Positions 13,761-20,559 of a stretch of DNA of 20,559 nt are shown here, piece after piece. The DNA is from a virus. Numbering within the stretch: position 1 is the first letter of the stretch; the number at the start of each line of letters is the position of its first letter. The stretch spans positions 1 to 20,559 of the IMG/VR virus record IMGVR_UViG_3300034418_007972; one strand, given 5' to 3'. Below the pieces are notes generated by a model. The model saw nothing but the letters and a program-made list of their open reading frames with translations. It was not told where the DNA came from and made no database searches. The position numbers and the translations under genes were made by a program.

Positions 13761-16312
13761 TATCTACCTTGTCGTTGAAGTCCGAATATCTCACCGAAGC
13801 TTTGATCAAACTCACCGTTAGCTAAACCATCTCTAACGGTGTTTCCGATAACAATGTCTAATATCTTGCTTCCGTCAGAGCTTATTCTTTCCTGAGTGTC
13901 TACGTCACTTCCGGTATTGTTGATTACATTTACTTGAACGTTGCTTGCACCTGAAGCATCAACACCTAAACGTCCACCACGACCCCTTCTCAAAGGAACG
14001 ATTGCCTCGGCACCCGCCTCACCCATGACACCTGTGCGTCCACCGTTAAGCGGGAATAATGTCGGACCTGTTACGATACCGCCAGTAGCGAAAGGTATTA
14101 TGTTACCACCCCTGAGCGCCATACCGTTAGCGGCAAAAGCGGTGTTACTTGGTGCTGAAGGTCCAACGTTGTTTTGTATTGTTTGAGGTGAACCTGCACT
14201 TGCAGAGAACAAACCTCTACCTAAAGCATTGGCCAATGGTCCTATAATTGCGGCCCTAATAATAATTCTGTTTATGTCACTCAATATATCTTGAGTAAAT
14301 TTAGAGAACTCAAATCTCCCAGTCTTGGTAAACTCAACTATCGAGTCTTCTAATCTAGAGAAAGCTTGTTGGATACCGTTAGATACTTGTTTCGCTACGT
14401 TACCTGCATCTCTAGCGACTCTGTTTAACCCATCTTGAACACCAAGGAAAGCTGATTCTAAATTAAACGCTTCGCCTTTTAATTCGATTAAACCTTGTCT
14501 GTATTGATCTACTGTTATGATACCTTCTCTGAAGTCTTGATTTAATTTTTCTAAGTTTATGGCCCGTATAGATTCGTTGTAACTATCAATGTCACCAGTC
14601 AAACTGAACTGTTGATTCAATTGTTTTAAAGTTAAACCTAATTTGTTCTTTCTAATTTCATCGGCTAATTTTTTAAGACCTTTGTTTAATTTAGTTAGTC
14701 TTATTTCACCTCTGTCAAACGAGTCATTGAGTTGATCAGTGTCTAATCTTAGCAACGCTTTATTGTACTTATCTACGTCACCAGTTTTCCTAAACTCGGC
14801 ATTAATGTCCGTAAGAGTTTTAGTGACTTCACTTTTGTTTAATTCGTCAGCTAGTTTTTTAAGACCTTTTACAAGGTCTTTACGATCTATAGTGCCTTTC
14901 TTGAAGGACTCGTTGAGTTTGTCTATTTGAAGTTTGTTTAAAGCTTTGTCGTATTCTTCAACGCTGATCCTGTTAGCGATGAATAAAGTATTTAATTCTT
15001 TAAGTGTCGGTACACCTTTCTCGAAGTTTAAAGTTGCTTTGTCTAAATCGGCGGCGGCGTTTTTTAGAATATCGGTTGGGCTACCTTTGAAAGTTTTAGG
15101 GTCAACTGTTAAACCTTGATCTAGTAATTGCCTAGTTTCTTTTAATTGTCTTCTTAAAAGCGTAAGATTTTTTTCACCTTTTTTAATTTGCTCATCGCTA
15201 CCTATAAACTCACCAGTGTTAGGTAATTTCCTAATATTCGCTATTAACTCACTTTGAGTTTTAATCTCTTTAGTTAGTCTAGTCGATCTTTGCAATAATG
15301 TTTCAGAAGCTAACGCCTCGTTACTTGCTTTATTTGCCTTGGCAGCAGCGAAACCTAAACCTACTAAAGCAGCGGTTAAAGCGTTCGCGGAACTAAGGAA
15401 TTTGGCCGAAGCTGAAGCAAGTGTAAAAGTTTGGAGTTGTTCACCTAATCTAACCAATGCTTTACTTGCTACAAACCCTGCAATTATACCGAACAACTCT
15501 TTTAAATTATCAACAGTAAACTCAACACCTTTGGCGAATTTAGAAGCAATCCCAAACTCTTGGTTAAGTTCATTAACCGCTTGCTTTAATCTATCCAAGC
15601 CTAAAGTAGCAGCTTGCTCGAAAGTAATTCTTAATTGTCCAGCTTTTTTGTTTATTTCATCAAAGTTCTTGGCCAATGCTTGAAGGACTCTTTCACTTGT
15701 GATCCCGCCTGTTTCAGCGAATTTAATTAAGTCACCTCTAGCAACGTTTAACTCTTCAGAAAGTATTCCTGCAAATACAGCATTGGATTCTAACACCGAG
15801 CGTAATTCTTGACCACGCAGTGCGCCAGCACTTAAACCCTGCGTCAATTGGATTGTTGAGGCGGTACTTTCCGCTATGGTAGAACCTGATAACCTAAAGG
15901 TTTGCTGTAAAGCTGTTGTAACCGCTACGACTTGTTCACTACTTAAACCAAGTTCCTCAGTTGATAAAGCTACCCTGTTGTAGATTTCACCAAGGGATGC
16001 GACTGAAGTTCTGGTAGCAGCGGCGGCGGCACGTATCTGTCCAAATACATCTCTAGCTTTTTCACTAGAACCCGTAAAAACTGCAATTCTATCTTCTAAT
16101 AATTGAAACTCGTCTGCGGCCTTTGCAATCTCTCTCACACCGAAAGCAGCGATGAAACCTCTAAAGGCGTTCTGAAGTCTCCCTAGGCCTTGTGAAGCTC
16201 GCTTAACGTTACGATTAAGCTTCCCCATTTCGCTTGATATTTTTCTGAGTGTTCCATCTCCAGTAGAGATGACTTTAATATCAATTACTCTTGTTTGCTT
16301 TGGAGGGGCCAT
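13760..16312 (-). CDS. tail tape measure protein
   Basis: This 850-residue protein sets tail length and passes with the DNA at entry. Residues about 60-230 match the tape measure N-terminal domain (AADEFQLLEDRIAVFTGS, LSAGALRGQELRSVLE, GGITSERVLQAL). Two hydrophobic stretches (about 270-290 and 309-325) may cross the host membrane. Three tandem helical repeats span about 437-620. The C-terminus resembles lambda gpH: AFSRLEDSIVEFTKTG, FATGGIVTGP and GEAGAEAIVPLRRG. At roughly 1.5 Angstrom per residue, a rule of thumb, the tail would be near 130 nm. The ATG has only a weak GAGAT before it and lies inside the 3' end of the GT frame, so initiation is probably coupled to frameshifted ribosomes. 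Confidence 0.95.
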   Translation of the reverse strand: MAPPKQTRVIDIKVISTGDGTLRKISSEMGKLNRNVKRASQGLGRLQNAFRGFIAAFGVREIAKAADEFQLLEDRIAVFTGSSEKARDVFGQIRAAAAATRTSVASLGEIYNRVALSTEELGLSSEQVVAVTTALQQTFRLSGSTIAESTASTIQLTQGLSAGALRGQELRSVLESNAVFAGILSEELNVARGDLIKFAETGGITSERVLQALAKNFDEINKKAGQLRITFEQAATLGLDRLKQAVNELNQEFGIASKFAKGVEFTVDNLKELFGIIAGFVASKALVRLGEQLQTFTLASASAKFLSSANALTAALVGLGFAAAKANKASNEALASETLLQRSTRLTKEIKTQSELIANIRKLPNTGEFIGSDEQIKKGEKNLTLLRRQLKETRQLLDQGLTVDPKTFKGSPTDILKNAAADLDKATLNFEKGVPTLKELNTLFIANRISVEEYDKALNKLQIDKLNESFKKGTIDRKDLVKGLKKLADELNKSEVTKTLTDINAEFRKTGDVDKYNKALLRLDTDQLNDSFDRGEIRLTKLNKGLKKLADEIRKNKLGLTLKQLNQQFSLTGDIDSYNESIRAINLEKLNQDFREGIITVDQYRQGLIELKGEAFNLESAFLGVQDGLNRVARDAGNVAKQVSNGIQQAFSRLEDSIVEFTKTGRFEFSKFTQDILSDINRIIIRAAIIGPLANALGRGLFSASAGSPQTIQNNVGPSAPSNTAFAANGMALRGGNIIPFATGGIVTGPTLFPLNGGRTGVMGEAGAEAIVPLRRGRGGRLGVDASGASNVQVNVINNTGSDVDTQERISSDGSKILDIVIGNTVRDGLANGEFDQSFGEIFGLQRQGR
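14453..15004 (-). repeat. three tandem ~60-residue helical repeats in the tape measure
   Basis: Encoded at 14825-15004, 14636-14815 and 14453-14629. Each copy reads L(K/T).(L/I)N..F, then a D or E-Y(D/N).(A/S) segment, L..(D/E).LN(E/D/Q).F..G.I, and a helix GLKKLADE or GLIELKGE. Copies 1 and 2 share GLKKLADE exactly. Confidence 0.85.
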
Positions 16313-17005
16313 TATCTTTATCTCGATGTTTTATAATAATATCGTCGAGTTTTCGCACTAAGTAAAGAAACTCGTCAAAGTCTTGAATCCCTTTAATCGT
16401 AGCAAAGTTATGTATGTCAGTAAAAGGAATTGGCCCATTAGACATACCGTTTCTACAGGTATCTAGCTCAAAGAAATACTCTAGGTAAATACTAAAAGGT
16501 CCTATATTAGGTTCTTCGGCCCCTTCCTTTATTTTCCCACGTTGAAGTAGACTATAATAGAACTCTAGTTTATTTCCCCACTTGAGTTGCCACTCTAAGT
16601 AGGTCGCTAAGAGTTTCCCAATTCTACTTTGTAGTTGTCTATTTTTTGTGCGTGAGCGATTAATTCATTTGTCAATTCTGGAAGTTCGATTAAAAGTTCA
16701 ATCGCCTTTTCAGTTGAAAATTCTTGAGGTTCACCGTCAATTTCTACACCTTTCCAATCAGTCAAACACGACTCGACAAAAGCTTTCGTCATTAGTTCTG
16801 TTTCTAGGTCAGGGTCTAGAGTTCCTTTTTGAATTTGAAGGGTATATGGTTTGTTATATTTTGCGATGGCCTGTCTAACTTTGTCCGAGTTCTTGCCACC
16901 GAATCGACGTACTCTAAATTGTAATTCTTCAGAAATTCTAAACCAGATTCCAGAAGATTCCATGTCACCATTTGTTGCGTAAAAACTGTGAAGATTTGAT
17001 TTCAT
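16281..17005 (-). CDS. tail assembly chaperone GT, -1 frameshift product
   Basis: A 241-residue fusion made if ribosomes slip back one base at G GGA AAC (16613-16619). The first 131 codons are those of G; reading then resumes at the C of 16613 (CTC TTA GCG...). The added T domain has 110 residues (LLATYLEWQLKWGNKL ... KANKSN) and stops at TGA 16283-16281, 32 bases inside the tape measure gene. The T frame has no ribosome-binding site or early start codon of its own, yet stays open across the whole gap. Gene order (tube, G/GT, tape measure) is the one in which this frameshift is conserved in long-tailed phages. GT is expected to bind the tape measure through T and tube subunits through G. A hairpin follows 12 bases after the slip site. 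Confidence 0.88.
16580..16600 (-). promoter_or_regulatory. hairpin downstream of the frameshift site
   Basis: On the - strand ACTT(a)GAGT pairs with ACTCAAGT around the loop GGCA: eight pairs with one bulged A. It begins 12 bases after the slippery heptamer, slightly further than the usual 5-9 bases, and could pause ribosomes to promote slippage. Confidence 0.5.
16607..17005 (-). CDS. tail assembly chaperone G
   Basis: A 132-residue unshifted product. The middle region (NSDKVRQAIAKYNKPYTLQ) and the C-terminal helix set FVESCLTDWKGVEIDG...FSTEKAIELLIELPEL match the general pattern of phage tail assembly chaperones, in which a W-x-G-V segment is followed by an acidic helical part. It should coat the tape measure or recruit tube subunits during assembly and be absent from the virion. 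AAAGGAAAG lies before the ATG. The gene lies between the tube protein and tape measure genes. The stop TAG at 16609-16607 is two codons after the slippery site. Confidence 0.85.
   Translation of the reverse strand: MKSNLHSFYATNGDMESSGIWFRISEELQFRVRRFGGKNSDKVRQAIAKYNKPYTLQIQKGTLDPDLETELMTKAFVESCLTDWKGVEIDGEPQEFSTEKAIELLIELPELTNELIAHAQKIDNYKVELGNS
16613..16619 (-). promoter_or_regulatory. programmed -1 frameshift slippery heptamer G GGA AAC
   Basis: Read in the G frame as TTG GGA AAC TCT TAG, it fits X XXY YYZ exactly with X=G, Y=A, Z=C, and lies two codons before the stop. The lambda G/GT site is GGGAAAG, so this differs only in the last base. Confidence 0.85.
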
Positions 17006-17037
17006 TTAACTTTCCTTTAACAATAACGTAAATAATG

Positions 17038-17103
17038 AGGGAGGGTTTCAGAGAAGTCGTAGACGAAGATCGAGCAGATGTTAGGGCCGACCTCCCTGAA
17101 ACC
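17038..17103. other. structured intergenic element between tube and chaperone genes
   Basis: GGTTTCAG (17044-17051) pairs with CTGAAACC (17096-17103). Continuing inward are a mismatch, two pairs, a mismatch, and GTCG (17056-17059) with CGAC (17088-17091), leaving a 28-base loop. A competing pairing uses AGGGAGG (17038-17044) with CCTCCCT (17091-17097). No T-run follows on the - strand; TTTTCTT follows on the + strand. It may protect the 3' end of, or partly terminate, the abundant tube protein mRNA. Confidence 0.5.
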
Positions 17104-17115
17104 TTTTCTTATAAA

Positions 17116-18300
17116 TTAACTTCTAAACATTTTAAGCGATTTCTCGTTACTTGCGCCAACTTTGGCTACACCTGTCATATTTAAAAATACATCTTGGTTG
17201 ATCCCAGTTGACGCAGGGTCTTCAAACGATAGCTGCACCGCAGGAAGAAAGAATCCGTAGAAACCATCTGAATTTTTTACAATGAACCCTAGAGAAATAG
17301 GGTCTTGAGTTAGTTTCTTTGCTAACATGGCCCAGTTCTCGTTGGCAAGATAAGCTGTCAAAGATACTTCAATTTGTGCAGTACCCGCGTTATATGAATC
17401 TGGGGCAGCTTGTCCCACACATGTCTGGGCTGTTGCGTTATTATTGAGGTTTAAGTCAACTGACTGAATACAAAAATCTGAAGTATCTAAAGTTCCACTT
17501 GCATTATTGATCAAAAAAGGCATATCAACGGAACCGTTGAGTGAGTTACTTGTGGCAGGGCTATCGATTGTCCTACCGTCTGTTATGAAATTGGCAGCAG
17601 CTTCTACAGGTTGATAGTCGTTGCCCTGGAAACCAAATGTACTGTTTACGATTTCACCGTAAGTCACACTATGGTTCATTGTCGAAACAATCATACCTCG
17701 ATAATTGATGGCCTTGTCAGTAAGGTCTAAAAATGCTTTTTCCATTGAGAAAGATTTTTGAGTAATACCAATCTCAATCTCGTCAGCGATTTGATATGAA
17801 GTACCTACGCCGACTTCATCAACCATTGTGTCAGGTCCAGAGAATCTAATAGTCGTAGCGTTTTGAACTTCAGTAACCATTACTTCGGTGTTGTTATTGG
17901 AGTCAGCAAAAGCAGTAAGTGTTAAAACATCTCCTACTTCAACATCAACAGTCCAGTCACCTGCGGCCCTAACAATAGTTTTTGCTGTGGTATCGATTGT
18001 TAAATCAACCGCGACAGGAGCTTTAGCATCCCATGATGAATACATTGCTGATTCGATGAAGTCGTCTGTAATATCTTCCTTGGCAAGTTCAGAGTTTACA
18101 TCACCGCCAACGGTTAAGCCTACTACAACTTGTCCTGAAGAGAGCCGATCCGTCCTGATACTTTGAGATTCACTCGTATCAGGTGTACCCGATAGAGCTT
18201 CTGAAGTGAATCTTGCTGTTTTAAAATTTCCAGCCACAGGTGTTTCACCGTAAACTGTTTCTTCGATTGCTGTTAATCGCACTAAATTTGCTGACGACAT
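17116..18300 (-). CDS. major tail tube protein
   Basis: A 394-residue protein that would polymerise into the tail tube. The N-terminus VRLTAIEETVYGETPVAGNF, then SESQSIRTDRLSSGQ and VGGDVNSELAKEDITDDFI, follow the Phage_tube_2-type tail tube pattern: an E-x-x-YG start, S-x-x-IR-x-DR, and GG-x-(I/V)-x-x-EL. The composition is Asn/Thr/Ser-rich with almost no Lys-rich segments, as in many tube proteins. An excellent AAGGGAG lies five bases before the ATG, the best ribosome-binding site in the late block, fitting a high-copy protein. A structured intergenic element separates it from the chaperone gene. Confidence 0.88.
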   Translation of the reverse strand: MSSANLVRLTAIEETVYGETPVAGNFKTARFTSEALSGTPDTSESQSIRTDRLSSGQVVVGLTVGGDVNSELAKEDITDDFIESAMYSSWDAKAPVAVDLTIDTTAKTIVRAAGDWTVDVEVGDVLTLTAFADSNNNTEVMVTEVQNATTIRFSGPDTMVDEVGVGTSYQIADEIEIGITQKSFSMEKAFLDLTDKAINYRGMIVSTMNHSVTYGEIVNSTFGFQGNDYQPVEAAANFITDGRTIDSPATSNSLNGSVDMPFLINNASGTLDTSDFCIQSVDLNLNNNATAQTCVGQAAPDSYNAGTAQIEVSLTAYLANENWAMLAKKLTQDPISLGFIVKNSDGFYGFFLPAVQLSFEDPASTGINQDVFLNMTGVAKVGASNEKSLKMFRS

Positions 18301-18317
18301 ATAAACTCCCTTTTATT

Positions 18318-18776
18318 CTACAAATTCAAATCGCTATAATAATCAATGATCACTGAAGCCGAAGTATATCCACCTTCCATATCAAGTGTAGCACCGAGTT
18401 CAAAATTAGGAGGTGAAACAGACTCAATGACTATACTGTTTATTCTACTTCCTCTTAATAAGTTTCGTAAAGTCTCGCACCGGGCCAATATATCATCTGC
18501 CAAGGTTCCATTTACGCTTACTCTAGCGACGACATGGAGAAAAACTGACCCTTCTTCTCTGTAACACCCTGTGGTATTGTTGGACGATATTGTTTGAGGT
18601 ATTTCCGTTGCGCCAATGAATTGGATACCTACCCATGGGTCGTCAACACCTAAACCTTCATCGCTTATCATATCATCGATAGTATCGTATTTAGCTGTTA
18701 GATCGATGTAATTCTCAGCAGGTAGATTAGTTGACAAAAAGTTTTTTATTTCAGTTCTTACGTTTGAACTACTCAA
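18318..18776 (-). CDS. tail terminator protein
   Basis: A 152-residue protein with the pattern of phage tail terminators (gpU/DUF4128-type). It has an N-terminal helix VRTEIKNFLSTN, a central strand PWVGIQFIGATE, EGSVFLHVVARV, a second helix LADDILARCETLRNLLRG and a closing strand SASVIIDYYSDL. It would cap the finished tube and join it to the head. The start is TTG, chosen because AAGGGAG lies seven bases before it and no ATG or GTG is available near the N-terminus. It overlaps the upstream stop by eight bases (TTGAGTAG). Gene order between the completion protein and the tube protein supports the call. Confidence 0.8.
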   Translation of the reverse strand: MSSSNVRTEIKNFLSTNLPAENYIDLTAKYDTIDDMISDEGLGVDDPWVGIQFIGATEIPQTISSNNTTGCYREEGSVFLHVVARVSVNGTLADDILARCETLRNLLRGSRINSIVIESVSPPNFELGATLDMEGGYTSASVIIDYYSDLNL

Positions 18777-19596
18777 GGTCTTGCTCCCTTCTCAGTATTC
18801 CTTCACCTGATAATCTTAATACTATTGACGGATATAGATATGGTCTACCATTTTTACCTGCAAATTTAGCAGGTTCCCCATCTGGTCCTAGTATGGTTAT
18901 TCCTCTAGTACCGTTAACCATATAAACAAATTTTAAAAATTCACCTACAGCAGAAAACTTGCGCTTTATTGCTCTAAATGAAAAAGCATAAGCACCTGAA
19001 GGTCTAGTAATAAATTTACCCGGTCTTCGCTTGCTCTCTCTAGATTTTCTATCTCTAGGAGTATTGGTTCCTTTGTTCTTACCTCTAGTTTCTCTTCGTA
19101 CACCGAAGGTTTCTAGTTTACGAGCGTAAGGAGTGACGTTAATAAATCTTATCTCATCACCTGAATTAAAACCTTCTCTTGCCTTGAAACCTAGATAAGC
19201 TTGCAGGGTCGTCATTGATCTAGCTACTTCAAGACCGTTTACATAAACTATATTATGTCGTTTATACGTACCTGTATCAACAGGGCTATTCTTTTCTATG
19301 ATCGCATACATTCCAAGCAATGCTTCAGTAACGTCTACTTTAGCAAAATATTGAATTCGACCTAAAGGTTTAACAGCTTCTACAGGTTTATTAAATCTAT
19401 TATCGACTTTAACTCTAGGGTCGTCGTCGAAACCTTGTGCTTGTTCTTCCTTTAGCACTGTTTGTGCTGTGGATATTAAAAGGTCTTTAGTAAATTCTAA
19501 GAGTTCACCTAACGTTTGCTCACCTTTTAAGTCAGCATTGATGTTATATGCAGGTGTGTTTTTACCTCTTTCTTCTACTTTAATACTTACTGTCAT
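18769..19596 (-). CDS. tail completion / neck protein, HK97 gp10-like
   Basis: A 275-residue protein with the gp10-like signature NSPVDTGTYKRHNIVYVNG (about residues 103-121), followed later by VTPYARKLETFGV (about 154-166), the usual S-P-V-D-T-G...(Y)A-x-x-(L/I)E order. An N-terminal helical region with an insert (about 55-85) and a very basic stretch RRETRGKNKG...RKSRESKRR (about 166-192) make it longer than many members. The basic region could contact DNA in the connector. The start shares one base with the upstream stop (TAATG), with CAGGG before it. It acts where capsid and tail join. Confidence 0.82.
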   Translation of the reverse strand: MTVSIKVEERGKNTPAYNINADLKGEQTLGELLEFTKDLLISTAQTVLKEEQAQGFDDDPRVKVDNRFNKPVEAVKPLGRIQYFAKVDVTEALLGMYAIIEKNSPVDTGTYKRHNIVYVNGLEVARSMTTLQAYLGFKAREGFNSGDEIRFINVTPYARKLETFGVRRETRGKNKGTNTPRDRKSRESKRRPGKFITRPSGAYAFSFRAIKRKFSAVGEFLKFVYMVNGTRGITILGPDGEPAKFAGKNGRPYLYPSIVLRLSGEGILRREQDLE

Positions 19597-19916
19597 TACC
19601 CTGTCCTAACTCTGTAACCTAATAGTTCACCAAGGGATCGCATTTCAACAACTCTTTTAATTGTTAAAACACCTGAGTCATTGTCTATAATCGTGTCGCC
19701 TCTTCTAGGTTTAGGGAAACTTAATGTGTCTAAATCATCTTTGCTTATTACGTACTCGTTACCTTTTACGTTTAACTCTTCGACTGTTTCAGTGAACCTA
19801 AAGTAGTTAGAAGGTGCCATTTTTATAGTCACATCTAAACCGTCCTTGGTTCGTTGAAGTCGCACTTCATGTCCTTGAAGGTTTATCACAAATTTAAAGG
19901 CAGCTTTAAGAGACAT
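19596..19916 (-). CDS. head-tail stopper / head closure protein
   Basis: A 106-residue small beta-rich protein. The sequence YVISKDDL, FPKPRRGDTIIDNDSGVLTIKRV and LGYRVRTG matches the usual head-closure pattern in which P-x-R-G-D and G-x-L-x-x-x-x-V frame strands of a small barrel and the C-terminus closes with Y-R-V-R. It would plug the connector after DNA packaging. AAGGGAG lies five bases before the ATG. The gene overlaps the adaptor gene by 11 bases and abuts the gp10-like gene. Confidence 0.78.
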   Translation of the reverse strand: MSLKAAFKFVINLQGHEVRLQRTKDGLDVTIKMAPSNYFRFTETVEELNVKGNEYVISKDDLDTLSFPKPRRGDTIIDNDSGVLTIKRVVEMRSLGELLGYRVRTG

Positions 19917-20559
19917 AGTTCTCCCTTATCTCACCTAACCCGCCTAATGATCTTTCGCTTGCGTATTGATCTAATACGTTTCCGTGATCACCGAGAATCA
20001 TTCCGAATTTAGATTTTCTTTCGTTAGATGTAAGAGTGTAGTCAAAGTCGAGAGACATTACCCCTGGTACTGATATTCTTTGAACACCTTTACCGAAGTT
20101 AATCGCTACTCCCGCTTTCTTTTTGTTGTATTGTTGCTCCACTAAATCGTAAACAACTTGTTCAACAGGTGTTGGAGTTGTAGCAAAACCAGCATTATAA
20201 GAAACTTCTATTCTTGAATTTGTAGCTCTACATTGAAACCAGTTTAATCTAGTTCCGTTCGCTTCAGTTTTATAAATTTTACCAGTTTCAGGTTTGAATA
20301 AAAATTCATTTGCTGTTAAAGTTGCTGTTACTGTATCGTTTCCATCGTCGTCTTTTTCAATCTCTTGTATTTGAGTTATCGCTGTTAAAGGATAATGAAA
20401 AGAGTATAGATAACGACGAGCAAAATCATCTGTATAATCTTGATAATAATAGGTCTGAACATAAGCCGTACTCGCAAAAACTCTAGCGGTATAACCTTCA
20501 ATCGCATCACTGACCACGGTTATCTGCTGAGTAAGAAAGGCATCGAATGTGGCACCAGT
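19906..20559 (-). CDS. head-tail adaptor, gp6-like, 5'-truncated by window edge
   Basis: Connector protein that attaches under the portal. The frame is open to the right edge: 14 codons (TGATFDAFLTQQIT) precede the first GTG at 20517, and DAFLTQQITVVSDAIEGYTAR is the typical first helix of gp6-like adaptors. So the real start lies beyond the window, and the GTG is internal. Inside, YPLTAITQIQEI, FQCRATNSRIEVSYNAGF and PTPVEQVVYDLVEQQYNKK match the helical and beta parts of the family. At least 217 residues are present. It overlaps the stopper gene by 11 bases. Confidence 0.85.
   Translation of the reverse strand, partial: TGATFDAFLTQQITVVSDAIEGYTARVFASTAYVQTYYYQDYTDDFARRYLYSFHYPLTAITQIQEIEKDDDGNDTVTATLTANEFLFKPETGKIYKTEANGTRLNWFQCRATNSRIEVSYNAGFATTPTPVEQVVYDLVEQQYNKKKAGVAINFGKGVQRISVPGVMSLDFDYTLTSNERKSKFGMILGDHGNVLDQYASERSLGGLGEIRENYVS

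Noticed and set aside
15339-15683. 114-codon + strand frame, Ala/Lys/Pro-rich, inside the tape measure gene
   Set aside because: Shadow of the helical, Ala-rich tape measure coding on the other strand.
16313-16606. Treating this stretch as a non-coding gap or a free-standing gene
   Set aside because: The -1 frame from the slippery site runs through it without its own start or ribosome-binding site, so it is the T domain of GT.
1-20559. Search for tRNA genes, CRISPR arrays, integrase, att sites and IS ends
   Set aside because: None seen: no regularly spaced short DNA repeats, no transposase or recombinase motifs, and no cloverleaf with a TTCGA-type arm outside coding sequence.

Overview
The window is a stretch of a tailed-phage (or prophage) genome with a lambda/HK97-like long non-contractile tail, i.e. 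siphovirus architecture. It is AT-rich. A Gram-negative host is likely but not proven: the lysis cassette contains a protein with an inner-membrane anchor and an outer-membrane-type C-terminus. One module of the tail fibre resembles a segment I associate with structural proteins of marine phages. I see no integrase, repressor, tRNA, rRNA, IS element or CRISPR array, so the lifestyle cannot be read from this window.

Layout. The left 3 kb is mainly + strand. It holds the 3' part of a family B DNA polymerase that runs in from the left edge, a small winged-helix-like protein, a PD-(D/E)XK endonuclease on the opposite strand, a small HExxH (ImmA/IrrE-like) peptidase and an unknown 68-residue protein. 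The remaining 17.5 kb is one tightly packed - strand late block, read from high to low coordinates: head-tail adaptor (cut by the right edge), head-tail stopper, gp10-like tail completion protein, tail terminator, major tail tube protein, tail assembly chaperone G plus its -1 frameshift product GT, tape measure, M-like minor tail protein, DUF1833 protein in the L position, NlpC/P60 K-like protein, a J-like tail tip protein with an I-like N-terminus, and a 1269-residue repeat-built fibre. A 44-codon membrane peptide and a GC-rich hairpin follow. Last comes a lysis cassette: M15 endolysin, 54-residue holin candidate, spanin-like protein and XhlA-like protein. Each cassette gene overlaps the next by 1 to 4 bases.

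How the genes work together. The adaptor, stopper, completion and terminator proteins join the capsid to the tail. G/GT chaperones the assembly of tube subunits around the tape measure. The M, L, K and J-like proteins build the tip, and the fibre binds the host. The lysis genes release the virions. The polymerase and its small neighbours belong to the replication/early arm, which converges on the late arm near 2.9-3.0 kb.

Main observations beyond routine annotation are: (1) a canonical G GGA AAC slippery site two codons before the G stop, opening a 110-residue T domain that fills an otherwise empty 290-base gap; (2) a spanin-like protein ending in a textbook outer-membrane beta-signal; (3) an 88-base tail-to-tail gene overlap with the only convincing + strand terminator 1.2 kb further on, so early transcripts could run antisense through the lysis genes; (4) two very short membrane-protein genes in and just before the lysis cassette; and (5) a 2+3+3 tandem-repeat fibre. 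Once the T domain is included, no gene-free stretch exceeds about 110 bases.
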